Of a stretch of 64,000 nucleotides of DNA, positions 43,885 to 52,613 are shown piece after piece; the first letter of the stretch is position 1; every line of letters begins with the position of its first letter. The stretch is from positions 1-64,000 of the forward strand of contig WTGI01000059.1 in NCBI GenBank assembly GCA_011523635.1. The letters are read 5' to 3'. A model generated the notes under the pieces. The model was not told where the DNA came from. It ran no database searches and saw only the letters and a list, made by a program, of their open reading frames with translations. The translations under genes were made by a program, and so were the position numbers. This stretch comes from Acidimicrobiia bacterium. Lineage in GTDB: Bacteria > Actinomycetota > Acidimicrobiia > Spongiisociales > Spongiisociaceae.

Positions 43885-45058
43885 CCATTGCTATCGCACC
43901 GTGCAGGGCCGTGCCGATGATCATCGCCTCCTCGTCGAAGACGGCCCGGTCGGAGTGCAACCCTGGTGCCCGGCCCGGTTCCAGCTCGGGAGGGCAGGCC
44001 CCGAGGAACGACATGGTTCCCGGGACTTCCCGGAGCACGTAACCCCAGTCCTCGGCGGCCATGATCGGCGAGTTCATCCACACAACGCGATCGTTGCCCA
44101 GGGTGTCGCGGGCCACCGTGTCCACCCACGCCGTGTGATCGGGGTCGTTGACGGTCACCGGATATCCCAGGTTGAGTTCCACCTCGGCCTCCATGCCGTG
44201 GGCAGCGGCGATGCTCGGGACCACCCGGGTGATCAGGGCGTGTAGCTGCTCGCGGCTGTCTTCGGAGACGGCTCGGATCGTTGCGACCATTGAGGCGGTC
44301 TCCGGGATCACGTTGTGGGTGGTCCCGGCGACGACGTGGGCAAACGTGATCACGCCCGGATCGAAGACGTTGATCCGCCGGGTGATTGCGGTCTGCGTGG
44401 CCAGGACGATCTCCGCAGCCACCGGAATCGGGTCGTAGGCGAGGTAGGGGGCCGAGGCATGGCCTCCCTTGCCCCGTATCGTGACCCGCGCCTCGTCGGC
44501 GGAAGCGAGTTGCGGGCCCCCGCGGTGGAGCACCATTCCGGTGGGCGTCCAGGTGTTCACATGAATGGCGAAGGCGCTGGAGGGCCGGTCCGTGACCGTG
44601 GACAGCAGGCCCTCTTCGAGCATGAAACGCGCCCCGGCGAAGCCCTCCTCGCCGGGCTGGAACATGAACAGCACCGTACCCGCCAGGTCGGACCTCATCG
44701 AGGACAGCAACCGGGCTGCCCCCACCAGCATGGCGGTGTGCAGGTCATGCCCGCAGGCGTGCATGAAGCCGTCATGGCGACTGGCGAACCCGAGGCCGGT
44801 CGCTTCCGTGACCGGCAAGGCGTCCATGTCGGCCCGCAGCAGGGTCACCGGGCCGGGATGATCACCCTCCAGCACCGCCACGATCCCGCTGGTGGTCTCG
44901 TGTGCCACGATGTCGAGAGGCAGGCCTTCCAGTGCCTCGAGCACGATCCGGCGGGTCTCCGGGAGGTGGTTGCCCTGCTCGGGGAATCGATGGAGTAGCC
45001 GCCGCAGGTCGACCAGATCCGGGAAGAGGCGCTCGGCGGATGCTCGGAGGTCGGGCAC
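43862..45058 (-). CDS. M20 family metal-dependent amidohydrolase
   Basis: 398 residues, hippurate hydrolase / N-acyl amino acid amidohydrolase type. Seen: 'LLRADMDALPVTEATGLGFAS', 'MHACGHDLHTAMLVGAARLL' with metal Cys and His, 'FMFQPGEEGFAGARFMLEEGLL' with the catalytic Glu pair, 'GKGGHASAPYLAYDPIPVAAEIV' (dimerisation-domain His) and 'MAAEDWGYVL'. Start GTG 45058. Cytoplasmic; hydrolyses an N-acyl amide bond of unknown substrate. Tail-to-tail overlap with the molybdenum large subunit 3. Confidence 0.9.
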   Translation of the reverse strand: MPDLRASAERLFPDLVDLRRLLHRFPEQGNHLPETRRIVLEALEGLPLDIVAHETTSGIVAVLEGDHPGPVTLLRADMDALPVTEATGLGFASRHDGFMHACGHDLHTAMLVGAARLLSSMRSDLAGTVLFMFQPGEEGFAGARFMLEEGLLSTVTDRPSSAFAIHVNTWTPTGMVLHRGGPQLASADEARVTIRGKGGHASAPYLAYDPIPVAAEIVLATQTAITRRINVFDPGVITFAHVVAGTTHNVIPETASMVATIRAVSEDSREQLHALITRVVPSIAAAHGMEAEVELNLGYPVTVNDPDHTAWVDTVARDTLGNDRVVWMNSPIMAAEDWGYVLREVPGTMSFLGACPPELEPGRAPGLHSDRAVFDEEAMIIGTALHGAIAMASGKRRA

Positions 45059-45126
45059 GGTGCCGCATGCTACCCGCTCTGCGACCTGTGGGATCGGCGC
45101 CGTAACATGGCGCGGGACGTTGATGG

Positions 45127-45736
45127 TTGATCGTAGACGGGCATGTCCATATCAGTGACGATCCAGATCGCACCCGAGGATGGCATTCGTTCACAGCCGA
45201 CGACCTGATCGCCATCATGGACGAGGAGCTCCCGATCCCCGGCGACCCCCGGGTGATCGACCGGGCGGCGGTCATGCCGATGTTGGGTCCTACCGAGCGA
45301 GCCGGTCTCAGCTTCCGTGAGCAGTACCGGCCGGCGATCGAAGCGGTACGCAAGTACCCCGACCGGCTCGTAGGAACGTTCATGCTCAATCCGCATCAGG
45401 GCGTGGACTCCGACCATCCGAGCACGATGGTGATCCTGGCTCATCTCGGGACCCAGAAGATCGGGTATGCGGACGACGCCATCAACGTGGCTCGCCACTG
45501 TGACAACGTGTACCCGGAGACCGGATAGGGCGATCAGCCGAGGGTTGCCGAGGCGGCCCTGGCGATCGGCGCCGACCGCATGGTGTTCGGCAGCGACTGC
45601 CCGGTGCAGGATCCATACAGCCAGCCACGCATCATCGAGACCCTCACCAGCGACGGTCCGCTCGGGATCAACCTGAGCGAATCGGGACATGGAAGACATC
45701 ATGGGGAACAACCTGGCCCGCCTCCTGCGCCTCTGA
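45127..45736 (+). pseudogene. Decayed amidohydrolase-2 (TIM-barrel) gene
   Basis: Starts well: 'MIVDGHVHISDD' (metal HxH), 'VIDRAAVMPMLGP', 'VRKYPDRLVGTFMLNPHQGVD'. Then about 60 residues of barrel appear to be missing in frame before 'STMVILAHLGT'. A TAG at 45526-45528 breaks the frame inside 'NVYPETG'; the same frame then resumes 'VAEAALAIGADRMVFGSDCPVQDPYSQPRIIETL' with the conserved GSD metal Asp. Near 45685 a shift moves coding sense to another frame ending 'DIMGNNLARLLRL' and TGA (45736). One deletion, one nonsense codon and one frameshift make this a clear pseudogene; the track's 133-residue ORF should not be taken as a gene. Confidence 0.8.
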
Positions 45737-45782
45737 ACATTCGTACGGATGATTCCTTCGGCCCGGACGACCGGAGGCGCCG

Positions 45783-46550
45783 TCAATGCAGCACGGATCC
45801 TCCGTTCACGGCGATCAACTGGCCGGTCACGAAATCCGAGGCCGCAGACGCCAGGTAGAGCATCGTGCCGGTGAGGTCGTCCGGCGTCTCGGCCCTGCGT
45901 AGCGCCCGCCGGGCGATGCTCCGCACGGGCGCATCGCCACCGAGGCGGAGGGCTGACTCGGTCTCGGTAAAGCCGGGCGCCACCGCGTTCACCCGGATCC
46001 CGTCGGGCCCGAGTTCGTGGGCAAGCGTTCTGGTCAGCGCCCAGATCGCTCCCTTCGAGCTCACGTAGTGCGCCATTCCGGGCACTCCCGACAGCACCAG
46101 ATCGGAGGACATGTTGATGATCTTCCCGTATCCGGCCTCCCGCATACCGCCGGCCACGGCTCTGACCATCAGCCACAGGCCCTTCACGTTGACGGCCATC
46201 GTCCGATCCCACTCCTCCTCGGTGATCCTGTCGAATGGCTGCCGGCGGAGACCTGCCATATCGGCGGCGTTGTTCACCAGGATGTCGACCGTCCCGACGG
46301 TCCTCCTGGCGCGTTCGGCCATGCGGGCGACGCTCTCCGCATCCGCCACGTCGGTCCGGATGGCCAATGCTCTGCCTCCGTTCCGGAGGATGGAATCGGC
46401 AACATCATGGGCTAGGTCACCCTGGATGTCGGCGAGGACCACCCAGGCCCCTTCGTCGGCGAAACGCTCGGCGACCCTCCTACCGATTCCCTGGGCGGCT
46501 CCGGTCACGATGGCCGCCCGGCCCTCCAGGGCACCTCCTGGCGTCGTCAT
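45783..46550 (-). CDS. Short-chain dehydrogenase/reductase
   Basis: 255-residue classical SDR: 'AAIVTGAAQGIGRRVAERF', 'DILVNNAADMAG' (NNA variant of NNAG), catalytic Ser in 'IINMSSDLVLSG', YxxxK in 'AHYVSSKGAIWAL', 'VNAVAPGFTET'. ADIQ at the second strand end suggests NAD preference. It overlaps the upstream SDR by ATGA and ends the ECF/nucleoside operon. Substrate unknown. Confidence 0.87.
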   Translation of the reverse strand: MTTPGGALEGRAAIVTGAAQGIGRRVAERFADEGAWVVLADIQGDLAHDVADSILRNGGRALAIRTDVADAESVARMAERARRTVGTVDILVNNAADMAGLRRQPFDRITEEEWDRTMAVNVKGLWLMVRAVAGGMREAGYGKIINMSSDLVLSGVPGMAHYVSSKGAIWALTRTLAHELGPDGIRVNAVAPGFTETESALRLGGDAPVRSIARRALRRAETPDDLTGTMLYLASAASDFVTGQLIAVNGGSVLH

Positions 46551-47347
46551 ATCGCTGTCCAGCCGCCGTCGTGAGTCATGACCGCCCCGCTCACGAACCG
46601 GGAGGCGTCGCCGGCTAGGTAGAGGACCAGAGGAGCGAGCTCCTCGGCGGTCGAGGCTCGCTGGAGCGGTATCCGCTCGTGGATGGTGCGCTGCAGGCTC
46701 GCCTCCTGCTCGGGGGTGGCGAAGTTACCGGCCCGCTTGCTCAGGTTGGTGCCGAGGTGCCAGCCGGGGGCTACCGCGTTGGCGCGCAACCCGAACTCCC
46801 CGTAGTCGGCGGCGGTCTGGAGGGTGAGTCCGATCATGCCGGCCTTGGACGCGGCGTATCCGGCCTGGGAGATGACGTCCGGATGGAAGCCGCGCATCCC
46901 GAGTACCGAGGCGATGTTCACGATGGACGGGCTCTCCGTCGTCAGCATCATCGGCATCAGGGCTCGGGTGCAGAGGAAGGCGCTCCTCAGGTTGACGGCG
47001 ATCACGTCGTCCCATTCCTGGACCGGGATGTCGGCCACCCGCCTGGACGGCGGGGAGTTGCCGGCGTTGTTGATCAGCACATCCAGGCCCGGGCCGGTCT
47101 CCTCCAGCCGTTCGGCCATCGCATCGACATCGGTCGCATCCGCCACGTCGCACTCGATCGCCCAGGCCCGGCCGCCGGCCCCGGTCACCAACGAGGCGGT
47201 CTCCTCGGCGGCGGGCCGGTCTATATCCACCGGAATGACCTCGGCGCCCGCTTCGGCCAGGATCCGGCAGAAGGCTCTACCGAATCCCCCACCACCACCG
47301 GTCACCACGGCCCGCCTCCCGGCCATCGAGAACCGCTCTTCGATCAT
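46547..47347 (-). CDS. Short-chain dehydrogenase/reductase
   Basis: 266-residue classical SDR: 'AVVTGGGGGFGRAFCRIL', 'DVLINNAGNSPPS', catalytic Ser in 'IVNIASVLGMRG', YxxxK in 'AGYAASKAGMIGL', 'ANAVAPGWHLGTNLS'. PVDID after strand two suggests NAD. It follows the amidohydrolase by 123 bases, so it could have its own promoter, but orientation and the downstream ATGA overlap place it in the same catabolic group. Confidence 0.87.
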   Translation of the reverse strand: MIEERFSMAGRRAVVTGGGGGFGRAFCRILAEAGAEVIPVDIDRPAAEETASLVTGAGGRAWAIECDVADATDVDAMAERLEETGPGLDVLINNAGNSPPSRRVADIPVQEWDDVIAVNLRSAFLCTRALMPMMLTTESPSIVNIASVLGMRGFHPDVISQAGYAASKAGMIGLTLQTAADYGEFGLRANAVAPGWHLGTNLSKRAGNFATPEQEASLQRTIHERIPLQRASTAEELAPLVLYLAGDASRFVSGAVMTHDGGWTAI

Positions 47348-47470
47348 GCCGGACGCCCTCCTGCCGCAGCCGACCCGACGATCCTAGGGGAAAAGCTGGT
47401 ACGGGTTGGTTCTGCCGAGTTCGAGCGTGACGGGCTAGTTCAGCGACCGGTTGGAACGCCGTTTCGATCC

Positions 47471-48475
47471 TCAGGCCAGGTCGAAGAGAGCCGACGCGTT
47501 GCCGGCGAAGATCGAGTTGCGGGTCGTGTCGTCGACAGTTTCCATGGCGTCCATCGTGGCGCCGGCATCCTCGATCGAGAAGGGGTGGTCGGTGCCGAAC
47601 ATGACCCGGTCGCTCCCGACCATGGCAATCGAGGCCTGGAACGGGCCGGCGGCGTACGTGATGGCGTCGATGTACAGCCGCGCTATCGACCTGGACGGGA
47701 GCTCCGGAAGTCTGGTCCGGCCGATCTCGTCCGATCGCCACGCAGCGTCGAGGCGTCCCACCAGGGCCGACAGCGTTCCACCACCATGGGAGACGATGAT
47801 CTTGAGACCGGGGTGGTTGTGGAGCACGCCGCCGAACACGAGCCGGCTCACCACGGCGGTCGTTTCCATCGGGAAGCCCACTCCCACGGGTAGCACGTGT
47901 CCGTACCCCTCCAGGAGGTCGAGGGCGATGCCGTCCTGGGGGTGCAGCAGCAAGGGGAGCTGCCGGGACTCCAGTTCCGTCCACACCGGTTCCAGTTCCG
48001 GATCGTCAAGCCGGAAGTGGGCGATCCTGGGGCCCGTCACGATCCCGCGCAGGCTGGGGTGGGCGTCTATGGCCTCGATCTCGTCCACCACGTCAGCTAC
48101 ACCCGTGGCGGGGAGGGCGCCCAGCCCGACCAGCCGGCCTTCGGTCCTCTCCTCCAGCGTGCCCAGCTCGTCGTTGACCACCCTTGTGAGCTCGACTCCG
48201 TGCTGTCCTTCGAAGGGCTCCATCCAGGGATTGCCGAGCGAGATGACCGATCGTGAGATGGCGTTCTCGTCCATGAAGCCGAGTTTGCCGGCGATGGTCC
48301 ACCAGCCGTCCTCGATGGGGCGACCGATGCGCGGGTCGGCTTCCTCCTCCGGGAAGATCACGAACCGCCGGACGTCGCCGTCCCGGTAGACGCGCGGCAT
48401 TTCACGTCGCTTCTCGAGGCCGGCCAGGTAGGACGTGGGGTAGAAGTGGGTGTGGACGTCGATTCGTGTGCTCAT
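47471..48475 (-). CDS. Amidohydrolase family 2 (ACMSD-like) enzyme
   Basis: 334-residue TIM-barrel metal enzyme. Seen: 'IDVHTHFYPTSYL' (HxH), 'LPLLLHPQDG' His, 'LKIIVSHGGGTLSAL' His, and 'DRVMFGTDHPFS' with the terminal metal Asp. Family members include ACMS decarboxylase, 5-carboxyvanillate and gamma-resorcylate decarboxylases and lactone/amide hydrolases. Overlaps the nucleoside phosphorylase by ATGA, so it probably acts on a product derived from the phosphorolysed compound. Confidence 0.85.
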   Translation of the reverse strand: MSTRIDVHTHFYPTSYLAGLEKRREMPRVYRDGDVRRFVIFPEEEADPRIGRPIEDGWWTIAGKLGFMDENAISRSVISLGNPWMEPFEGQHGVELTRVVNDELGTLEERTEGRLVGLGALPATGVADVVDEIEAIDAHPSLRGIVTGPRIAHFRLDDPELEPVWTELESRQLPLLLHPQDGIALDLLEGYGHVLPVGVGFPMETTAVVSRLVFGGVLHNHPGLKIIVSHGGGTLSALVGRLDAAWRSDEIGRTRLPELPSRSIARLYIDAITYAAGPFQASIAMVGSDRVMFGTDHPFSIEDAGATMDAMETVDDTTRNSIFAGNASALFDLA

Positions 48476-49263
48476 CGAGTGCTGCCTCCCATGGCGTTCG
48501 ATTCGTCCAGTACGAGAGCGTCGAGCGCGGCCGTCACCACCTTCTCGACCAGGCGCTCCGACTCTTCGGGCGTCAGCCGGGTGGACGCGTCCTGCGAGCT
48601 GGCCACCAGGCAGATGGATCCCGTCCTGACCTGGAGCATGGATCCGAGAACGAAGAGCGTGGAGGTCTCCATCTCCGACGCCAGGGCGCCTCCCGCCATC
48701 CAGGCGGCCCGCTTGCCTCTCATCTCCTGGGCCACCGGGAGTCGGTCCGGGTCACGGTGGGAGTAGAAGGAGTCCTTCGAGTGGAGCACCCCCACCCGAA
48801 CCGGCAGGCCCAGCGTCTCGGCCGCCGCCCGCAGGCAGTAGGTCAGGTCTAGGTCGGCCACAGCCGGGAACTCGATGGGGAGGTAGGACGTTCCGGTTCC
48901 TTCTTCCCGGATCGCGGCCGAACCGACGATCACCTCACCCGGCCCCACGTCGGGACTCATCGACCCGCTGGTGCCGGTTCGTATGAGGGTCTTGGCGCCC
49001 ACGCTGGTGAGTTCTTCGATCGCGATGGCCGCAGACGGGCAGCCGATACCGGTCGACGTGACGGAAACCGGCATGCCCCGGTAGGTCCCGGTGTAGGTGG
49101 TGTACTCCCGATTGGTGGCGACGTGGCGGGCATCGTCGAGGAGGCCCGCGATCAACTCTGCTCGCTTGGGATCGCCCGGCAGGAGCACTTTGTCGGCGAC
49201 GTCGCCCGGCAGGCAACGGATATGGTGCTGGGGCCTGTCGGTGCTCAGCGGATCATGCTTCAT
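48472..49263 (-). CDS. Uridine/purine nucleoside phosphorylase family protein
   Basis: 263 residues of the PNP_UDP_1 family. Seen: 'DKVLLPGDPKRAELIAGLLDDAR', 'VSVTSTGIGCPSAAIAIEEL', phosphate-site 'LIRTGTSGSMSPDVGPGEVIV', and the ribose-contact 'GALASEMETSTLFVLGSML'. These features fit uridine phosphorylase better than the hexameric PNP. It splits a nucleoside with phosphate into base and ribose-1-phosphate. Overlaps the upstream ECF ATPase by ATGA, which strongly ties transport to phosphorolysis. Confidence 0.85.
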   Translation of the reverse strand: MKHDPLSTDRPQHHIRCLPGDVADKVLLPGDPKRAELIAGLLDDARHVATNREYTTYTGTYRGMPVSVTSTGIGCPSAAIAIEELTSVGAKTLIRTGTSGSMSPDVGPGEVIVGSAAIREEGTGTSYLPIEFPAVADLDLTYCLRAAAETLGLPVRVGVLHSKDSFYSHRDPDRLPVAQEMRGKRAAWMAGGALASEMETSTLFVLGSMLQVRTGSICLVASSQDASTRLTPEESERLVEKVVTAALDALVLDESNAMGGSTR

Positions 49264-50069
49264 GGCGTCCGACCTCCGGCGGCTTCGAGATATTCTTCCA
49301 GCTCGTCCACCCCTCGCGCCGGCGGGTCCAATCCGATGCCGACGGAGATCTGATGCATGGTGGAAGGCTCCACCCCGGCCAGATGGAGGAGCGGATCCCC
49401 GAGCACCGACATCGGAGCGCCTTCGAGGTGGATGACCCCTTCCCGAAGCACCACGATCCGGTCGGCGCAGTCGAAGGCCAGTTCCACGTCATGGGTGACC
49501 ACGACGCAGCCGTGGCCGCGGCGGCGCGTGTCGGTGATGAGGTCGGTGAGGACCCGCGTCCCGTCTGCGTCCTGGCCGCCGGTGGGTTCGTCGAGCACCA
49601 GGATGGGAGTCCCCATGGCCACTACGGACGCGATGGCGACCCGCTTTCGCCACGAGAGGGTCAGGTCGTAGGGATTGCTGTCCGCGACCGACTCGAGGTC
49701 AAGCAGGGCCATCGCCCGCTCGTGGCGCTCGGTCGCGTCGTCATCTCCCGAGCCGTTCTCGGCGCCGAAGGACACCTCTTCGGAGACCCGGTCCCGGAAC
49801 AGCTGCGCGTCAGGATTCTGGAACACCAGGCCCACGGTGCGGGAGAGTTGGGCGGGCCTCGCATCTCTCGTGTCGGTGCCGTCGACGGTGACCGTCCCCG
49901 AACCGGGCTTGAGCAGCCCGTTGAACAAGCGGAGCATCGTCGACTTGCCGGCCCCGTTATGGCCCAGGACGAACAGGGTCTCGCCCAAGGACACGTCCAG
50001 GCTGATTCCCCGGATCGCCTCTGCTCCACCTTTCGGGTACGTGTAGCGGACGTCGTTCAGGTGGATCAC
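49260..50069 (-). CDS. ECF transporter ATP-binding protein (EcfA-type, second)
   Basis: 269 residues. Walker A 'LGHNGAGKSTMLRLFNGLL', Q-loop 'FQNPDAQLF', Walker B 'ILVLDEPTGGQDADG' with the catalytic Glu, and H-loop 'VVTHDVELA'. The signature region reads 'LSWRKRVAIASV' instead of LSGGQ, a non-canonical form. Forms a heterodimer with the gene upstream. Coupled to neighbours by ATGA overlaps. Confidence 0.9.
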   Translation of the reverse strand: MIHLNDVRYTYPKGGAEAIRGISLDVSLGETLFVLGHNGAGKSTMLRLFNGLLKPGSGTVTVDGTDTRDARPAQLSRTVGLVFQNPDAQLFRDRVSEEVSFGAENGSGDDDATERHERAMALLDLESVADSNPYDLTLSWRKRVAIASVVAMGTPILVLDEPTGGQDADGTRVLTDLITDTRRRGHGCVVVTHDVELAFDCADRIVVLREGVIHLEGAPMSVLGDPLLHLAGVEPSTMHQISVGIGLDPPARGVDELEEYLEAAGGRTP

Positions 50070-50974
50070 GGAGTCGGCTCCCGCTCCCTACCGAGGTTCT
50101 GGATGGAGCCGACCAGCCGGTCGGTGGTCAGCGGGGGAGTGTCGTTCAGGGCGACCCCGCGCCGGCGCAGGTCGGCCCAGACGGTGACGCAGCGGGGAAC
50201 CAGGATCTTTCCGTCGAGGAGGCGAGGGTCGGCCAGCAGCGTTGCCGGATGGCCGTCGGCGGTCACTCGGCCACCATCCAGGATGACCAGCCGATCCGCC
50301 ATCTCGAGCCAGTGGCCCAGGTCCTGCGCCACCAGGACGACTGTGGTGTTCGCGTCCCGCAGCGTCCTGACCAACGAGACGACTTCCTCCCGACCGGTGG
50401 GATCGAGCTGGGAAGTCGGGTCGTCGAGGACCAGGATCGGCTTTCTCTGGGCCAGAGCGCAGGCAATGGCAAGCCGCTGTGATTGGCCACCAGACAGGCG
50501 GCGGGGGTGCCGGCCCGTCATCTCGGCCAGCCCCACGCTCTCCAGCGCCTCCAGTGCTCTAGCCACGATCTCGGCCGGCGGGAGGCCCTCGTTCTCCAGG
50601 GCGTAGGCGACCTCGTCGAACGCCGTGCTCGTGGCGGCGGTCAGCTGATCGAACGGGTTGTCGAACACGACGCCGACCGCCTCGGTGAGCGCGTGTGGTG
50701 GAGCGGTGTCCACGTCATGCCCCAGCACCCTCGCCGTACCCTCGAAACTCCCCCCGAGCGGTCGCGGGATGAACCCGGCCACAACCCGGGCCAGCGTCGA
50801 CTTGCCACCTCCGGACGGCCCGGAGATCAGCGTGAGTTGGTCGGCACGCAAGCCGAGATTCAAATCGGTCAGTGATGGCTCGGAGGCCGTGTCGTATTGG
50901 AACGTGAAGTCCTCGAAGGTGGCGAAGGTGGAGGTGGCCAGGCTCTCAGTCTCCGGCAGGCCGGCGCCACTCAC
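50066..50974 (-). CDS. ECF transporter ATP-binding protein (EcfA-type, first)
   Basis: 302 residues. Walker A 'ISGPSGGGKSTLARVVAGFI', Q-loop 'FDNPFDQL', canonical signature 'LSGGQSQRLAIACALA', and Walker B 'ILVLDDPTSQLD', where the catalytic Glu after the Asp is itself Asp. H-loop position is 'VVLVAQDLGH', with Gln-Asp in place of Thr-His-Asp. Together with its partner it forms one canonical and one degenerate ATP site. Confidence 0.9.
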   Translation of the reverse strand: MSGAGLPETESLATSTFATFEDFTFQYDTASEPSLTDLNLGLRADQLTLISGPSGGGKSTLARVVAGFIPRPLGGSFEGTARVLGHDVDTAPPHALTEAVGVVFDNPFDQLTAATSTAFDEVAYALENEGLPPAEIVARALEALESVGLAEMTGRHPRRLSGGQSQRLAIACALAQRKPILVLDDPTSQLDPTGREEVVSLVRTLRDANTTVVLVAQDLGHWLEMADRLVILDGGRVTADGHPATLLADPRLLDGKILVPRCVTVWADLRRRGVALNDTPPLTTDRLVGSIQNLGREREPTP

Positions 50975-51807
50975 CAGATGATCGCCAGGACGAGCAGCGG
51001 GATCGAGGCCAGGAGCAGGCTCCTCTGGAGCAGCCTTCCCCTCTCCCGGACCGCGACCGCGGCTGTCCGCCGGCCTGGCAGGGAGAACCCGCGGGACTCC
51101 AGGGCGAGCGTCCTCATCTCTACCCCGATCAGGGAACTCACCAGCAGCGGTTTGAGCAGTGCGAAGAGAGTCCGCAAGCGCCGTGGCAGGCTCCCTTTGG
51201 TGTCGAAGCCGCGGGACTGCTGGGCCTCGAGAATCTGGGTGGCCCGGAGCCTCATCTCCGGGATCAACTCAGCCCCCGCCAGGTAGGCGTAGGCCAGCTT
51301 GTGCGACACCCCCCGCTGGATGAGAGCGGTGGCGAAGATCTTGGGGTGGACGGTCGCCATCGCGGCGGTCACCGCGATGACGAACACCGCTATCCGCGCC
51401 GCGGTCGTCCCGGCAAGGGCTAGGCCGCCGGCGTTGACCGAGATGGGCCCCCAAGCCACCAGGGGCTCCGTGTCGTACGGGCGGACTATTCCATGGATCA
51501 CGACCAGGGCGAAGGTCATCGGGGCCATGAGCCGGAGGGACTTGAGCGCGATGATGCCGAGGCGGGACACGACCAGGGTCAGCACCGCCGCTGCCAGGAG
51601 GATGGCCGGTACCAGTACGGTGTCCCCGGCGAATCCTGCCACCGATAGTGGAAGCACCGCGGCCAGTTTGGTCAATGGATGGGCCCGGTGGAGCCAGGTG
51701 TTCCCAGTGTTGTATAACTCGGCGACCCGAGCCGGGGACCAGGTGGCCGTGTCAGCTTCCACTACATCCACGTCAGTGTCGTCGTAGCGGTCTGTCTGCA
51801 GGGACAA
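50971..51807 (-). CDS. ECF transporter transmembrane scaffold (EcfT / CbiQ-like)
   Basis: 278 residues, about five to six membrane segments ('AAVLPLSVAGFAGDTVLVPAILLAAAVLTLV', 'ARIAVFVIAVTAAMATV', final 'LLLASIPLLVLAIIW'). The two coupling-helix motifs typical of EcfT appear as 'EAQQSRGF' and 'LALESRGF' (Ala-Arg-Gly-like). It joins the ATPases to the substrate-binding S component. GTGA/ATGA-type overlap with the ATPase gene; 86 bases after the S component gene. Confidence 0.9.
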   Translation of the reverse strand: MSLQTDRYDDTDVDVVEADTATWSPARVAELYNTGNTWLHRAHPLTKLAAVLPLSVAGFAGDTVLVPAILLAAAVLTLVVSRLGIIALKSLRLMAPMTFALVVIHGIVRPYDTEPLVAWGPISVNAGGLALAGTTAARIAVFVIAVTAAMATVHPKIFATALIQRGVSHKLAYAYLAGAELIPEMRLRATQILEAQQSRGFDTKGSLPRRLRTLFALLKPLLVSSLIGVEMRTLALESRGFSLPGRRTAAVAVRERGRLLQRSLLLASIPLLVLAIIW

Positions 51808-51893
51808 CTCGGCGTGCTCAACTGGCCATCGACGTCACCCGCGGCCTTCCGCCCCGAGTGACGCCGATGGTTCAAAGACAGACCACTAGCGGG

Positions 51894-52496
51894 TCAGAAC
51901 GGAATGACCTCTCGGCCGAACGGCGGCCGGTAGCGCTGCGGTACGCCCTTGATCAGGGCGAATGCCAGCAGCACCGTCAGTACCTTGTCGCCCGGTGTCG
52001 TGAGCAACTGCTGACCGAGCACCGACTCGACCATGTTCCTCCCGGAAGCCGCGAAGAAGCCGGTGACCGCGTCGACGCCGGACCCGGAAACGCCTTCGAA
52101 CACGAGAACCACGAGGGGCATGGCGGTGATGATGGTGATCGCGGTCAGGCAGAGCATCATCAGGATGATCTTGCCCGTCGAGCGAAGGAACCCGTGCGCC
52201 GCCATGACACCGGCCACGATTCCGATGGCGGCGTTCACGATCCCGAAGGGAATCGACGTCGCCTCGAGCGTGAGCCCGATCACCAGGTTGGTGAGCACCC
52301 CGGCAACTGCGGCTACCCACGGCCCTGCCAGGAAGGCCGCCATGGTGGTGCCGATGGTGTCGAGGAACAGTGGCAGGTTCAGGGTCTGGGTGAAGAACCT
52401 CCCGATCAGGTTGATCCCGATAGCCACGGGGATGAGTACCCATGCCGTCGTTGTGAATGCTGTCTTGAACCGGAGACCGTCCTTGATGGCGCTCAT
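51894..52496 (-). CDS. ECF transporter substrate-binding S component
   Basis: 200 residues, six predicted membrane helices. 'LIPVAIGINLIGRFFTQTLNLPLFLDTIGTTMAAFLAGPWVAAVAGVLTNLV' is the usual S-component N-terminal half, with polar residues lining the site. ATG 52496 is chosen over 52526 because GGGAGGGG lies seven bases upstream. First gene of the ECF operon. Specificity is not readable from sequence; the linked uridine-type phosphorylase suggests a nucleoside or nucleobase-like ligand. An 18 bp palindrome about 100 bases upstream is a likely operator. Confidence 0.82.
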   Translation of the reverse strand: MSAIKDGLRFKTAFTTTAWVLIPVAIGINLIGRFFTQTLNLPLFLDTIGTTMAAFLAGPWVAAVAGVLTNLVIGLTLEATSIPFGIVNAAIGIVAGVMAAHGFLRSTGKIILMMLCLTAITIITAMPLVVLVFEGVSGSGVDAVTGFFAASGRNMVESVLGQQLLTTPGDKVLTVLLAFALIKGVPQRYRPPFGREVIPF

Positions 52497-52595
52497 TGTC
52501 CATCCCCTCCCATGTAGCGATCCCATGGAAGCCTATTTGACGTGGGCCCCTGCCGTCGGAGAAACCGGGTATTTTGTCCACTCTTCACCATCCAT

Positions 52596-52613
52596 TCACT
52601 CAGTCCTGAGTGA
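52596..52613. promoter_or_regulatory. 18 bp perfect palindrome, probable repressor operator of ECF operon
   Basis: TCACTCAG-TC-CTGAGTGA: 8 bp perfect arms with a 2 bp centre, 100 bases upstream of the S-component ATG. The size and symmetry fit a TetR, GntR or LacI-type dimer site. No regulator gene is adjacent. Confidence 0.5.

Noticed and set aside
45127-45736. In-frame TAG as a pyrrolysine codon
   Set aside because: No pyl genes are visible, and the gene also has a deletion and a frameshift, so decay is simpler.
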